Source: Ignavibacteriota bacterium | GTDB lineage: Bacteria > Bacteroidota > Ignavibacteria > Ignavibacteriales > Ignavibacteriaceae | Reading direction: 5' to 3' | Length of the DNA: 64,000 bases | NCBI GenBank assembly: GCA_013285405.1 | Contig: CP053446.1 | Coordinates: 434,001-498,000 of the forward strand | In this document: positions 9,661-19,347 of the stretch, one piece after another | Position numbering within the stretch: the stretch's first letter is position 1 | Layout of the letters: every line of letters starts with the position of its first letter | The notes under the pieces: model-generated | Told to the model about the DNA's origin: nothing | The model's database searches: none | Seen by the model: only the letters and a program-made list of their open reading frames with translations | Translations under genes and position numbers: made by a program

Positions 9661-10389
9661 TTAGTACTTAACTTTGTATAAAAATAATCCTTTAGCAGGA
9701 GCAGCATCAGCAGCAAAACTTCTGTCTTTCTGATCAAAAATATTTTTGAGCATGTCTGTGGCATTTTCCTGAGTGTATGTTTTAATCAATGTACCAACAA
9801 TTGTGCGAACCATCCCGTATAAAAACCTGTTCGCTTCGATATAAAAAATTAACAAGTTTTTTTGTTTTCTCCATCTGGCTTCAAACACTTCACAAACTTT
9901 ATTTTGAACATCAGGATTATTTTTACTGAACGATGTAAAATCTTTTTCTCCGATAAATGTCAAAGATAATTTATTAAGTTTTTCCATATCCATTTCTGAA
10001 AAATGAGTGTATGAATACCTGTCAAAGAATGGTGACTTACGCTCTGATATCAGATAAATATATGCTCTTTTTTTTGCACTGTACCTTGAGTGAAAAATAT
10101 CATCCACTTGTTCAATAATGGTTATCGAAATATCTCTTGGTAAAACAGAGTTTAAAGAATATTGAAACTTCTGCATATCCAGTTCTTTATAATACATGAA
10201 ATTAGCAACCTGACCCAGGGCATGCACTCCTGCATCAGTTCTACCGGCTCCAATAAGATTTATTTCCTGTTGTAATATTTGCTTAACCGAATTGCTAATT
10301 ACTTCCTGCACAGTTAGCGCGTTTTCCTGAATTTGCCATCCGGCATACTCAGTTCCATCGTATTGAATAGTCATCTTATAATTAAACAT
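9661..10389 (-). CDS. truA: tRNA pseudouridine synthase A
   Basis: Isomerises uridines 38-40 in the anticodon arm of tRNAs. The catalytic motif GAGRTDAGVHALGQ is intact; with the ATG at 10389 as start the catalytic aspartate is residue 52. Other family blocks are YDGTEYAGWQIQ near the N-terminus, the ISER...FFDRYSYTH region, and FLYGMVRTIVGTL. A GTG two codons upstream (10395) is an alternative start; neither has a Shine-Dalgarno. Length (242) is slightly short but complete. Downstream (lower coordinates) are only palindromic repeats. Confidence 0.95.
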   Translation of the reverse strand: MFNYKMTIQYDGTEYAGWQIQENALTVQEVISNSVKQILQQEINLIGAGRTDAGVHALGQVANFMYYKELDMQKFQYSLNSVLPRDISITIIEQVDDIFHSRYSAKKRAYIYLISERKSPFFDRYSYTHFSEMDMEKLNKLSLTFIGEKDFTSFSKNNPDVQNKVCEVFEARWRKQKNLLIFYIEANRFLYGMVRTIVGTLIKTYTQENATDMLKNIFDQKDRSFAADAAPAKGLFLYKVKY

Positions 10390-10514
10390 TGGCACAAAAT
10401 TAGTGATTTTATGATACTTCTCTCAGCACATTAAAATTGGTGACAGAGAAAGAAAAAATTATATCAGAAAATGTCCGGTTTAATCATCAATACTTTGTTT
10501 CTTAAAGATAAAAA

Positions 10515-13500
10515 ATGCGTTTGGTCTATAATACTATTTTTGACAATTCACCTCAGATAAAACTATTAATTGATTGTAAAAATTATAAGGTTATTTCAGC
10601 TAATAAAGCTGCACGAAAGATTTTTAAATTATTAAAATCAGGGACGACTGAAAATTATTTAACTGATCTGTTACTTTTAAATAAATCCGCTGATTTGAAA
10701 AAACTTACATCAAAAAAATGTCAGGTTATAAACTCTGTACTTACAAGGAATAAGCAAGGTAAAAAGGTTGATTTCCGGATTGAATGTATAAAAGTGAAAT
10801 TAAATGGAAAGTTTGTAGCTGAATGTACGTTTACAAAAAATTCAAAAACTAAATCATCTCACCCGAAATCAGCGGAATCTGAAGTTACTCAAACTAAATT
10901 AAAATCTATCTTCGATAATAGTCCACTTATGATTTTCATCCTGGATAAAGATGGATTTATCAAGGAAGTGAATTCACGCGGCGCAAAAGAACTTGGTTAT
11001 GAAATAAATGAATTGGTTAATCAGCATGTTACGTTTGTATTTCATAAAGAGGATTGGCTGACGGTAAAAAAACAAATAGAAGAATGTCTTAATAATCCGG
11101 ATAAAAATTTCAAATGGGAAATTAGAAAAATTAAAAAGAGTGGAGAGACTATCTGGGTTAGAGAAAATGCAAGTCTGATAAATTCGAATGGTGATGGACA
11201 GGATATTCTCATTCTTTGCGAAAACATCACAAAAATAATTGAAACAGAAAAATTAATTAATGACTCTGCTGCAAAGATAAAACAGATTGTAAATGCATCT
11301 CCTTATGGTGTACACGTCTATAATTTACAAGAAGATGACAGATTGCTGTTCACAGATTACAACCGTGCTGCTGATAAAATACTTGGTATAAATCACGCTC
11401 ATCTTGTGAATAAAGAAATTCTTGAAGCATTCCCAAACCTTGCAGGCACCAATGTGCCGGCTACTTACAGGAAAATTGCACGTGAAGGGATCAAGGTAGA
11501 GAATGAAATTATTGAATACGTTGACCAGAACGTCAAAGGAACTTTTGAATTTTCAGCTTTTCAAATTGAACCGGGAAAAATTGCAACCTTTTTCAGTGAT
11601 GTTACTGAAAAACAAAAAGCATACGATAGTCTGGAGAAGAGTGAATTAAAATTCAAATCATTATTTGAGCTTGCTAATGATTCAATTTTTCTGATGGACG
11701 AAGAAATATTTATCGATTGTAACCAAAAAACTCTTGATCTGTTTGAATGCAGTAAAGAAGATATAATTGGTAAACCACCGTATGATTTTTCTCCGGATTA
11801 TCAACCAGATGGCAGACCCTCCGCTATTAAGGCTCTTGAAAAACTATCGGAGGCAATAAAAGGAAATCCACAGCGGTTTGAGTGGCAACATAAAAAACTT
11901 AATGGCGAATTGTTTGATGCTGAAATCAGTTTAAATAGAATTAATCTTGGCGAAAATGTTCTCATTCAAGCTATTGTAAGAGATATTTCCGGAAGAAAAA
12001 AATCCGAAGAACAAATTTCTATGCTTGCACACGCTGTGAAAAGTATTTCAGAGTCAATTTGCATTACCGATACTGAAGGTAAAATAATTTTCGTGAATAA
12101 CTCATTTTGTAATTCGTATGGCTATACGTACGATGAAATACTTGGTAGTCACATCTCGTTACTTCTTTCTAATCAATCCGCCGATGGTTTTCTGAATCAT
12201 ATACTCTCTTCGACTTTACGAGGCGGTTGGGGCGGTGAGTTATTGAGTAAAAGAAAAGACGGTTCTGAATTTTTATCATCCATATCAACATCAGTTATCA
12301 GAGATGAGAAAGGCAGTCCAATAGCCTTTACAATTGTTGCCATGGATATAACAGACAGAAAGAAATCCGAAAATGAGCTGCGTGATTCAAGACAGATGCT
12401 TCAATTGATACTTGATAATATACCACAACGTATATTCTGGAAAGATATTAATTCTAACTATCTGGGTTGCAATAAAAATTTTGCAAACGATGCAGGTTTT
12501 TCTAATCCTTCAGATTTAATTGGGTTGAATGACTACAACATGCCCTGGAAAAGCGTTGAGGCAGATCATTATCGTTTGATTGATAGTAAAGTAATGAAGA
12601 ATAATCAACCAATATTTAAAATTATCGAACCACAAACTCATTACGATGGTATGTTAGCCTGGGTCGAAACAAATAAAATACCGTTGCACGATGAGCTTGG
12701 AAAGGTAGTTGGAATTCTTGGTACATACGAAGACATAACCGAAAGAAAAAAATCAGAGGAAGCACTAAAAGAAAGTGAAGAGCGTTTTCGTTCCTTAATT
12801 GATAATATGATTGAAGCTGCTTTAATTATTGACTGGGATGGTGAAATTATTTTTGCTAATAACAGTGCTGCAAAATTGGTTCATCTCGAAGATGCATCTC
12901 AAGGTATCGGCAAAAATGTATTCGAATTTTTACATGATGATTTTGCACCACAGGTTTATTCGGCACTAAAATATTTAGAGAGGAACCCTGCCCCGTTCAA
13001 AGATGAATATATTATCAAAACAACTCAAAATGAAGAATTGTGGGTAGAAAGTCTCGGAATTAATATAATGTTCTCAAATAAAAAATATATCCTTGTTACT
13101 TTAAGAGATATAACAAGCAGAAAAAATGTCGAGAAACATTTACTTGAAGCTAAAGAGAAAGCAGAAGAACTGAACAGAGTAAAATCTAACTTCCTCGCAA
13201 ATATGAGTCACGAATTAAGAACTCCGCTTGTAGGAATTTTAGGGTTTGCAGAATTGCTGCAAGAGAGATTAAGAGAAGATACAACAAAAGAAATGGCTGA
13301 TCGTATTTTAACGAGTGCCGGCAGGTTGATGGATACTCTAAATCTTTTACTTGATCTTTCAAGGATTGAAGCGAAAAAGGTTGACATTAATCTTCAGCCA
13401 AACCGAATTTCTGAATTAGTCGAATCACAGGTTCAATTATTTGAAGCAGTTGCGGAAAAGAAAAATTTATTTCTTGAAACTTCTATTATCAACCATAATT

Positions 13501-14309
13501 TATACTCGAATGTAGATGAGCAAATATTCAGACAAATAATTAACAACCTCGTCAACAATGCGCTTAAATATACTTACACTGGCGGTGTATTGGTTTCAGT
13601 TGATTCAATTATTAATGATTCAGGTGAGTTTGTAAGAGTAAGTGTGAAGGATACCGGAATAGGAATACCAACGGAAAGTCTGGGATTGATTTTTCAGGAA
13701 TTCAGACAAGTAAGCGAAGGATTTAACCGACACTTTGAAGGAACCGGACTTGGTTTAACTATTACAAAAAACTTTGTTGAATCGATGGGTGGGCAAATCA
13801 GTGTAAATAGTACTATCGGTTCCGGATCAACATTTACCATTATCTTCCCTTTACTAAAAGATTATAAACAAATTGAAGTTAAGAAAGTAATAGATTCAAA
13901 TTCAGAACTACTCTCCGTTAAAGAATATAAAGCTGAGTTCAGACCAAAGCTTCTTGTCGTTGATAACGATGATTCAAGCAGAGATATAATAAAATTGTTC
14001 CTGAAAAATATTTGTGAAACTGATTTTGCAGACAGCGGTGAAAAAGCCTTCAGACAAGTAAATGAAAAGAAGTACGATATTATTCTGATGGACATAAATC
14101 TTGGTAAAGGAATGAGCGGTGTTGAAACAACAAGAGAAATAAGAAAGATTGAGAGCTATAAAGAAATTCCGATTGTTGCAATTACAGGCTTTGCGATGAG
14201 AGGAGACAGAGAAGAATTTATCCTGGCAGGATGCACACATTATCTTTCAAAACCATTTACAAGAACAAAACTTTTAAAACTAATAAGTGAGATATCGGAA
14301 CCAAAGTAG
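10515..14309 (+). CDS. Multi-PAS hybrid sensor histidine kinase with C-terminal receiver
   Basis: A 1264-residue signalling protein without evident membrane segments, so probably a cytoplasmic sensor. About seven PAS/PAC units follow one another (starting near residues 1, 128, 252, 375, 502, 625 and 752), each closing with a motif like DITERKKSE. A HisKA domain follows with the phosphoacceptor H899 (NMSHELRTPLVGILGFAELL), then a HATPase domain (about 1000-1110, DTGIGIP and GTGLGLTI) and a receiver domain (about 1140-1262) with phosphoacceptor D1193 (LMDINLG). No DNA-binding output and no adjacent response regulator are visible, so the phosphorelay partner is elsewhere. It ends 6 bases before the convergent aldehyde dehydrogenase. 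Confidence 0.94.
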   Translation: MRLVYNTIFDNSPQIKLLIDCKNYKVISANKAARKIFKLLKSGTTENYLTDLLLLNKSADLKKLTSKKCQVINSVLTRNKQGKKVDFRIECIKVKLNGKFVAECTFTKNSKTKSSHPKSAESEVTQTKLKSIFDNSPLMIFILDKDGFIKEVNSRGAKELGYEINELVNQHVTFVFHKEDWLTVKKQIEECLNNPDKNFKWEIRKIKKSGETIWVRENASLINSNGDGQDILILCENITKIIETEKLINDSAAKIKQIVNASPYGVHVYNLQEDDRLLFTDYNRAADKILGINHAHLVNKEILEAFPNLAGTNVPATYRKIAREGIKVENEIIEYVDQNVKGTFEFSAFQIEPGKIATFFSDVTEKQKAYDSLEKSELKFKSLFELANDSIFLMDEEIFIDCNQKTLDLFECSKEDIIGKPPYDFSPDYQPDGRPSAIKALEKLSEAIKGNPQRFEWQHKKLNGELFDAEISLNRINLGENVLIQAIVRDISGRKKSEEQISMLAHAVKSISESICITDTEGKIIFVNNSFCNSYGYTYDEILGSHISLLLSNQSADGFLNHILSSTLRGGWGGELLSKRKDGSEFLSSISTSVIRDEKGSPIAFTIVAMDITDRKKSENELRDSRQMLQLILDNIPQRIFWKDINSNYLGCNKNFANDAGFSNPSDLIGLNDYNMPWKSVEADHYRLIDSKVMKNNQPIFKIIEPQTHYDGMLAWVETNKIPLHDELGKVVGILGTYEDITERKKSEEALKESEERFRSLIDNMIEAALIIDWDGEIIFANNSAAKLVHLEDASQGIGKNVFEFLHDDFAPQVYSALKYLERNPAPFKDEYIIKTTQNEELWVESLGINIMFSNKKYILVTLRDITSRKNVEKHLLEAKEKAEELNRVKSNFLANMSHELRTPLVGILGFAELLQERLREDTTKEMADRILTSAGRLMDTLNLLLDLSRIEAKKVDINLQPNRISELVESQVQLFEAVAEKKNLFLETSIINHNLYSNVDEQIFRQIINNLVNNALKYTYTGGVLVSVDSIINDSGEFVRVSVKDTGIGIPTESLGLIFQEFRQVSEGFNRHFEGTGLGLTITKNFVESMGGQISVNSTIGSGSTFTIIFPLLKDYKQIEVKKVIDSNSELLSVKEYKAEFRPKLLVVDNDDSSRDIIKLFLKNICETDFADSGEKAFRQVNEKKYDIILMDINLGKGMSGVETTREIRKIESYKEIPIVAITGFAMRGDREEFILAGCTHYLSKPFTRTKLLKLISEISEPK

Positions 14310-14315
14310 CATTGA

Positions 14316-15680
14316 TTACTTAATGTAAACTGTTTTGATATTGACGAATTCTCTAATACCAAATGATGAAAGCTCTCTGCCATATCCGGATTCTTTAATT
14401 CCACCAAACGGTAATCTCGGATCTGATTTTACAAAAGCATTTACAAAACAGCAGCCAGCTTGTAATTTTTCTGCTGCAATTTTTTCTCCTCTCTCATTAT
14501 CCCTTGTAAAAACAGCAGCACCAAGTCCGAATATAGAATCGTTGGCAAATTCAATAGCCTGATTTTCATCCTTCACTTTTATTATTGCTGCAACAGGTCC
14601 GAATAATTCCTCATCGTAAGCAGGCATTCCTTTTTTTACATTTGAAAGAACAGTTGGAGGATACCATGCACCAACAGTTTCAGGAATTTCTCCGCCAAGT
14701 ATTAACTTTGCACCAAGTTCAATACTTTTTACAACTTGCTGATGCAATTCATCTCTCAGCGAAACACTTGCCTGTGGTCCGATGTGATTGGATTCATCAA
14801 ACGGATTACCCATTTTTTTTATTTTCATTTTTGCGACAAAAAGTTTTTCGAATTCATCATAGACTTTTTCGACAACGATAAACCGCTTTGCCGCAATGCA
14901 ACTCTGTCCAGCATTAATTAATCTTGCATTGACACAAGTTTCTGAAGCCATTTCCAAATCTGCATCTTCGAGGATAATATACGGATCACTTCCTCCCAAC
15001 TCCATAACTGTTTTCTTCAAAACTGATCCTGCGGTTTTACCAACAGCTTTACCGGCAGTAACACTTCCGGTTAAAGTAACTGCTTTGATCTTTTTATTTT
15101 TTATTACAGCTTCCATTTGAGATGAAGGGACTAAAATTGTTCTGAAAAGATTTTCAGGAAAGCCAGCTTCACGAAACACTTCTTCGATTGCAAGGGCACA
15201 TCCGGAAACATTTGAAGCATGTTTTAAAATTCCTGCATTACCAGCCATTAAACCCGGTGCAGCAAATCTGAACACTTGCCAGAAAGGAAAATTCCATGGC
15301 ATAACTGCAAGCACTGTTCCGAGAGGCTGATATGTTACAAAACTTTTTGATGCATCGGTTTGAATCAATTCATCCTTTAAAAACTTTTCAGCATTATCCG
15401 CATAATATTCACAGACCCAAGCACACTTTTCAACTTCAGCTTTTGATTGAGAAATTGGTTTGCCCATTTCAAGAGTCATTAATTCTGAATATTCTTCTCT
15501 TTTTGCTTTAAGAACCTGAGCAGCCTTCATCATAAGATTCGATCTGTGACCGAAAGAAGTTTCTTTCCACTTCTCAAATGCATCAGCAGTTAAATCTATA
15601 ATATTATTTACTTCTGACGGAAGCATTGAATGATAAGTTTTAATCAATTGCAGGTTTGCAGGATTAATAGATTGAATCAC
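14316..15680 (-). CDS. NAD(P)-dependent aldehyde dehydrogenase (succinate-semialdehyde dehydrogenase-like)
   Basis: A 454-residue ALDH-superfamily enzyme. The catalytic cysteine is C261 (NAGQSCIAAK) and the general base E227 (VMELGGSDPYII). The cofactor-binding stretches PWNFPFWQVFRFAAPGLMAGN and LTGSVTAGKAVG are present. The length and the SDPYIILEDADLE block resemble the shorter succinate-semialdehyde dehydrogenases (GabD2/Sad type), oxidising succinate semialdehyde to succinate, but substrate cannot be fixed from sequence. The gene stands next to the RsbU-like phosphatase and M64 peptidase on the same strand, with a 28-base gap; no functional link is obvious. Confidence 0.92.
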   Translation of the reverse strand: MIQSINPANLQLIKTYHSMLPSEVNNIIDLTADAFEKWKETSFGHRSNLMMKAAQVLKAKREEYSELMTLEMGKPISQSKAEVEKCAWVCEYYADNAEKFLKDELIQTDASKSFVTYQPLGTVLAVMPWNFPFWQVFRFAAPGLMAGNAGILKHASNVSGCALAIEEVFREAGFPENLFRTILVPSSQMEAVIKNKKIKAVTLTGSVTAGKAVGKTAGSVLKKTVMELGGSDPYIILEDADLEMASETCVNARLINAGQSCIAAKRFIVVEKVYDEFEKLFVAKMKIKKMGNPFDESNHIGPQASVSLRDELHQQVVKSIELGAKLILGGEIPETVGAWYPPTVLSNVKKGMPAYDEELFGPVAAIIKVKDENQAIEFANDSIFGLGAAVFTRDNERGEKIAAEKLQAGCCFVNAFVKSDPRLPFGGIKESGYGRELSSFGIREFVNIKTVYIK

Positions 15681-15708
15681 GATCGCCCCGAATTTTTTAA
15701 TTCAAATT

Positions 15709-16947
15709 TCATTTCATTTTTTTGATAACTACCAATGTCATATCGTCAGAGTATTTTCCATTCTTTGAATATTTAATTACATCTTCCAGGATTCCCAGAG
15801 CAATTTCTTTTGGTGAAGATTCGCTCAGCTCTTTTACTTTATTCAACAGGCGATCATCTCCGTATGCATCATAATTATTATCAGCTGATTCTGTAATTCC
15901 GTCTGAATAAAGAAGAAGAACATCATCCTTTGAAAAATTTATACTATCGACAAAATATTTTGCATCGGGTGCGGGACCCAGAACCGGACCAGTTGTTTTC
16001 AGATATTCAGCAACTTTTGTTTTTGCTTTAATAAAGATGGGCGGGTTATGACCAGCATTTGCATAAAGAAATAATCCACCACGATGTGTTGTTAATTCAC
16101 CATAAAAAAGAGAAGTAAATTTATCATCTTCAAAAATCAGATTAACAAGCTGATTCATTCTCCGCATCAATGCTGCAATCTTTAATTCAAAACCACTCGC
16201 CATTCTCAGTGCACCTGAAATATACATAGCTTCAGCAGCAGCACCGACACCTTTACTTGCAGCATCTCCGACTGCTACTCCAAGTCTTTCACCATCGGAT
16301 CCATGCAGAAGATAATCGAAGAAATCTCCACCGACAATCTCAGCAGGATTTGTTATTCCGTAGAGATCATAAACATTGAACTTGTATTCGTGCTCAGGAA
16401 GAATACTTTTTTGAAGTTGTCTGGCTCTGTCAATATCTGCTTTAAGGTGATCAACACTTGCCGATGTTCTTCTTTGTTTTATTTGTGCAGTTAAAGCTGT
16501 TGCAATAATGTTAAGATTAATTCTGAACTCTTCGTCTATTTTATCACTATTAAGAGCAAGCAAATACTCATAATAAAATTTTTCTTTAATTTTTTTTCTT
16601 CTGCCAACACCAGAAGCAGAATATTTAAATATGCCTTTTTTTCTTAATGTGCTGATTGTTTCCTGGCTTAAAATTGTTCTGTGCTTTGATATTGATTCAA
16701 GTATGGGGTAACGATTGATATCGATCTGAAAATCGGAATCAATTTTTTCAATATTGCCGGTCTGAAATAATATTTTATAGGTTTCAGATTGGTCATTTAG
16801 TTTCCAGATTCTTCCACCGGTAATTTCTATTTCTTCATTACCGATAATTTCGTTCATTGTGGCGATGAGCATTTCTTCTTCCGTTTTAAATTTCCCGGAA
16901 GCAATTGATTCAACAAGCCGATGTAATTTTTTCTGATCTATTGCCAT
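15709..16947 (-). CDS. PP2C-type serine phosphatase (SpoIIE/RsbU family)
   Basis: A 412-residue protein. The N-terminal about 190 residues contain a divergent sensory (possibly GAF-like) region and a helical linker (SVDHLKADIDRARQLQKSIL). The C-terminal domain is a SpoIIE phosphatase with metal-binding aspartates in VGGDFFDY, VGDAASKGVGAA, LLLYSDGITE and SDDMTLVVIK. Members dephosphorylate anti-anti-sigma factors in partner-switching stress pathways. No anti-sigma or STAS gene lies nearby, so the target is unknown. Stop and next start are only 3 bases apart from the upstream M64 gene, indicating one transcript. Confidence 0.92.
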   Translation of the reverse strand: MAIDQKKLHRLVESIASGKFKTEEEMLIATMNEIIGNEEIEITGGRIWKLNDQSETYKILFQTGNIEKIDSDFQIDINRYPILESISKHRTILSQETISTLRKKGIFKYSASGVGRRKKIKEKFYYEYLLALNSDKIDEEFRINLNIIATALTAQIKQRRTSASVDHLKADIDRARQLQKSILPEHEYKFNVYDLYGITNPAEIVGGDFFDYLLHGSDGERLGVAVGDAASKGVGAAAEAMYISGALRMASGFELKIAALMRRMNQLVNLIFEDDKFTSLFYGELTTHRGGLFLYANAGHNPPIFIKAKTKVAEYLKTTGPVLGPAPDAKYFVDSINFSKDDVLLLYSDGITESADNNYDAYGDDRLLNKVKELSESSPKEIALGILEDVIKYSKNGKYSDDMTLVVIKKMK

Positions 16948-16950
16948 ATT

Positions 16951-18219
16951 TTATTCCGAATAAAAATCTATCATTTGCTGAATTGCACGTTTACAAACAG
17001 GACATAAACCATCTACTTTGATAGATCTCATCGTACAATCTTCCATTGGTCTGTAAATTCCTTTTTCCATATATCCACCGCCTTCGAATGCACCAACTTT
17101 ATTTTTAAATTCATCCGTAGCCGGAGTTGGTATCGGTGTTCCCTCTTTTACAAGATCTTTCCACTTTGAATTAAAATCAACAAGTGTAGTAAGATTAGGA
17201 TCAAGCGGTTCAACATCTTGCGGATAAAAATCCTGATATGCAACGTCCGATGTCCAATATTCATCTGCCAGAGAAGCAAATCCATGACCGAATTCATGCG
17301 TTACAATAAATTCAAAATTCTTGTCGTTCGTTACCGATAAAGAATAATGATTGTAAATTGCTCCACCTCCATATTTATCAGTATTAGCTAAAATATAAAT
17401 CTGATCGTAAGGTGCATTTGAAGCAACGTTGCGCAGTGTCTTATTATCTGAGGTCATCAAATATCTTTCAGTATCAAACGTGTAAAAATTTGAATTGACT
17501 AAAGTTTTCTTCCAGATATTTTCTTTAGGAATATCAACTCCGGATTCGACAGAAGGGGCTGCTATTCCCCAGATGTTGAACTTATTTTTATTTTCTTTGA
17601 ACGGAGAGGAGTTGAACAGATAACCAGCAAATTTTTCGCAATCGTTTTTGAATTTATCCATTTCATCTTTTGTATAACCTTCGGGAATTATGACAATATC
17701 AACTTTAACTGCCGGATCGCCTGAATGAATAACTTCAAAATTTTCATACTCAGCAGTTCTTTCCGGTTTGATAAAATAGTTTTCCGGATCAATTCTGAAC
17801 TCAAATTTTTTCAGCAGTTCATTTTTCCTGTTATGACCGTAAAATTTTACAATAACAGGTTTCATTGGAAATGGAAATATGACCGTCTCGCTGAAAGTTT
17901 TGAAAGTCTGTTTTGCTTCTTCTGTTGTCTGCCATTCACTGAAAAGTGTTGCGTATCCTCTTGAGTAAATTAAAGTGTTAGAGTTTTCATCGTAAACTTC
18001 AAACCTGTATTTGCCGTAATTGAATTTATCAACAAGATTTACTTTTGATCCTCCCCAAAATGGTTCTTCGATCAATTCATCGAATGAATAAGAATCATTG
18101 TCCTTATTTCCTGTATGAAAATAATCGAGACGCAGTGTTTTGTCCTCGAAGTAATCTTCAAAATTTATTTGAGAGTAAGTAATAGAAGCAAATATCATCA
18201 GGGATAAAATTAATTTCAT
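16951..18219 (-). CDS. Secreted M64 family metallopeptidase (IgA-peptidase-like)
   Basis: A 422-residue exported protein with a short signal peptide (MKLILSLMIFASITYS). A beta-sandwich N-terminal region precedes the peptidase M64 domain. The zinc site HEFGH is at residues 308-312 in the block THEFGHGFASLADEYW, diagnostic of M64. The C-terminal CTMRSIKVDGLCPVCKRAIQ has several cysteines, also seen in relatives. The family is named after a Clostridium IgA protease, but environmental members are probably general extracellular proteases. No sorting domain is present, so it likely stays periplasmic. It is followed after 3 bases by the phosphatase gene. Confidence 0.9.
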   Translation of the reverse strand: MKLILSLMIFASITYSQINFEDYFEDKTLRLDYFHTGNKDNDSYSFDELIEEPFWGGSKVNLVDKFNYGKYRFEVYDENSNTLIYSRGYATLFSEWQTTEEAKQTFKTFSETVIFPFPMKPVIVKFYGHNRKNELLKKFEFRIDPENYFIKPERTAEYENFEVIHSGDPAVKVDIVIIPEGYTKDEMDKFKNDCEKFAGYLFNSSPFKENKNKFNIWGIAAPSVESGVDIPKENIWKKTLVNSNFYTFDTERYLMTSDNKTLRNVASNAPYDQIYILANTDKYGGGAIYNHYSLSVTNDKNFEFIVTHEFGHGFASLADEYWTSDVAYQDFYPQDVEPLDPNLTTLVDFNSKWKDLVKEGTPIPTPATDEFKNKVGAFEGGGYMEKGIYRPMEDCTMRSIKVDGLCPVCKRAIQQMIDFYSE

Positions 18220-18296
18220 TATAAGACCTTATTAATCATTAGAAAATATTATTACAAAGATAGGAGTTTTGAGTGATAGTGGTAAAGTAAATATTG

Positions 18297-18402
18297 GATC
18301 CTGAATTTAGTTCAGGATCTGAATTTCTTTCGGAATTTCAAGCTATGCTCAAACTATTTTGGGAACCTGTCCAAAGGACTCCTTCGGAGAAACAAGTTCA
18401 GG
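18297..18402. repeat. Composite palindromic repeat between M64 and pyrE
   Basis: A perfect 9-bp inverted repeat GATCCTGAA/TTCAGGATC (18297-18319, loop TTTAG) is followed by CCTGTCC...CTCCTTCGGAG...AAGTTCAGG (18366-18402). The style (CCTGAA.. AAGTTCAGG) matches short dispersed palindromes common in this bacterial group. It may terminate pyrE transcription. Confidence 0.6.
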
Positions 18403-18405
18403 TTT

Positions 18406-18981
18406 TTACTTTATTATTCTCGAGCCTGGTTTTACAAGTTCAATATCTTCTCTGCATAAAGGACATTCATCAGGCAGATAAGAAACAACTTCCATTTTTA
18501 AAGTTGAGAACTGAGGATAATTAAAATTCACGCTGCCATTACTTCTGTCCACAATGAACCCGACACCAACAACATTTGCATTGTTGTTTTTTACAATGTC
18601 AATTACTTCAAACACTGAACCACCAGTCGTTACAACATCTTCACAAACCAATACTTTTTCATTATCATCGAGAGCAAAACCTCTTCGGAGAGAAAGTTTT
18701 TTATCTTCTCTTTCTGCAAAGATGAACCTTTTGTTTAACTGACGTGCAACTTCCTGCCCAACGACAAGTCCGCCAATTGCAGGTGCAATCACAGTATCTA
18801 TTTCATACTTTCTGAAATTATCTGCAATCATTTTACAAAGCACTTCATTGTATTCAGGATATTGTAAAACTTTTGCACACTGGAAATATCTGTCGCTGTG
18901 TCTTCCTGAAGTTAAAAGAAAATGTCCGGTTAAAAGTGCGCCTGATTTTTTGAAGATATTTAGAATTTCTGTTTCAGTCAT
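18406..18981 (-). CDS. pyrE: Orotate phosphoribosyltransferase
   Basis: A 191-residue type I phosphoribosyltransferase that joins orotate and PRPP to give OMP in pyrimidine synthesis. The PRPP-binding loop VLVCEDVVTTGGSV is at residues 110-123. The block VIAPAIGGLVVGQEVARQL and the segment FAEREDKKLSLRRGF (flexible catalytic loop) are also present. The N-terminal GHFLLTSGRHSDRYFQC matches the orotate-binding region. The C-terminus has a CPLCREDIELV extension with a CxxC, seen in a subset of PyrE proteins. It is followed 2 bases upstream by the carbinolamine dehydratase gene, so the two are cotranscribed. Confidence 0.94.
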   Translation of the reverse strand: MTETEILNIFKKSGALLTGHFLLTSGRHSDRYFQCAKVLQYPEYNEVLCKMIADNFRKYEIDTVIAPAIGGLVVGQEVARQLNKRFIFAEREDKKLSLRRGFALDDNEKVLVCEDVVTTGGSVFEVIDIVKNNNANVVGVGFIVDRSNGSVNFNYPQFSTLKMEVVSYLPDECPLCREDIELVKPGSRIIK

Positions 18982-18983
18982 AA

Positions 18984-19265
18984 CTATCCGAGTCCTTCAA
19001 TTTTTTCTGCAAGCTGAAAATCTTTTTTTGTAATTCCACCTTCACTGTGAGTTGAGATTGTGATTTTAACTTTATTCCAGGAATGAATAAAAATATCCGG
19101 ATGATGATCCATTTTTTCTGCTTCTGCACCAACTTTGTTTACAAATGAAAGTGCCTCAGCAAAATCTTTAAACTGGAAAAGTTTTACGATCTGGTTTTCT
19201 TCCAGTTTCCAGCCGGATATTGAGGAAAGTTTTTTTGTTATTTCGTCTTGATTTAATAAAGCCAC
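18984..19265 (-). CDS. Pterin-4a-carbinolamine dehydratase
   Basis: A complete 93-residue PCD/DCoH protein. The signature EKMDHHPD (H54, H55, P56) and the second active-site part STHSEGG (H73) are present. The enzyme dehydrates 4a-hydroxytetrahydrobiopterin; in bacteria without aromatic amino acid hydroxylases it may act on molybdopterin or folate-related compounds. No hydroxylase gene is in this window, so the substrate is open. It sits between clpC's terminator and pyrE. Confidence 0.93.
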   Translation of the reverse strand: MALLNQDEITKKLSSISGWKLEENQIVKLFQFKDFAEALSFVNKVGAEAEKMDHHPDIFIHSWNKVKITISTHSEGGITKKDFQLAEKIEGLG

Positions 19266-19299
19266 AAATCCTCCAAATTAGATTAGTTTTAAAATATAA

Positions 19300-19324
19300 A
19301 AAGCGTATTGATAAAATACGCTTT
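19300..19324 (-). terminator. Terminator of clpC
   Basis: A perfect 10-bp stem AAAGCGTATT/AATACGCTTT with a 5-base loop, followed in the leftward direction by T-rich sequence. It lies 24 bases after the clpC stop codon and is the strongest terminator in the window. Confidence 0.88.
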
Positions 19325-19347
19325 TCAAAAATAATTTTATTTAATAT

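Noticed and set aside
18294..18524. Plus-strand open frame over the M64-pyrE gap
   Set aside because: It starts in palindromic repeats and runs antisense into pyrE.
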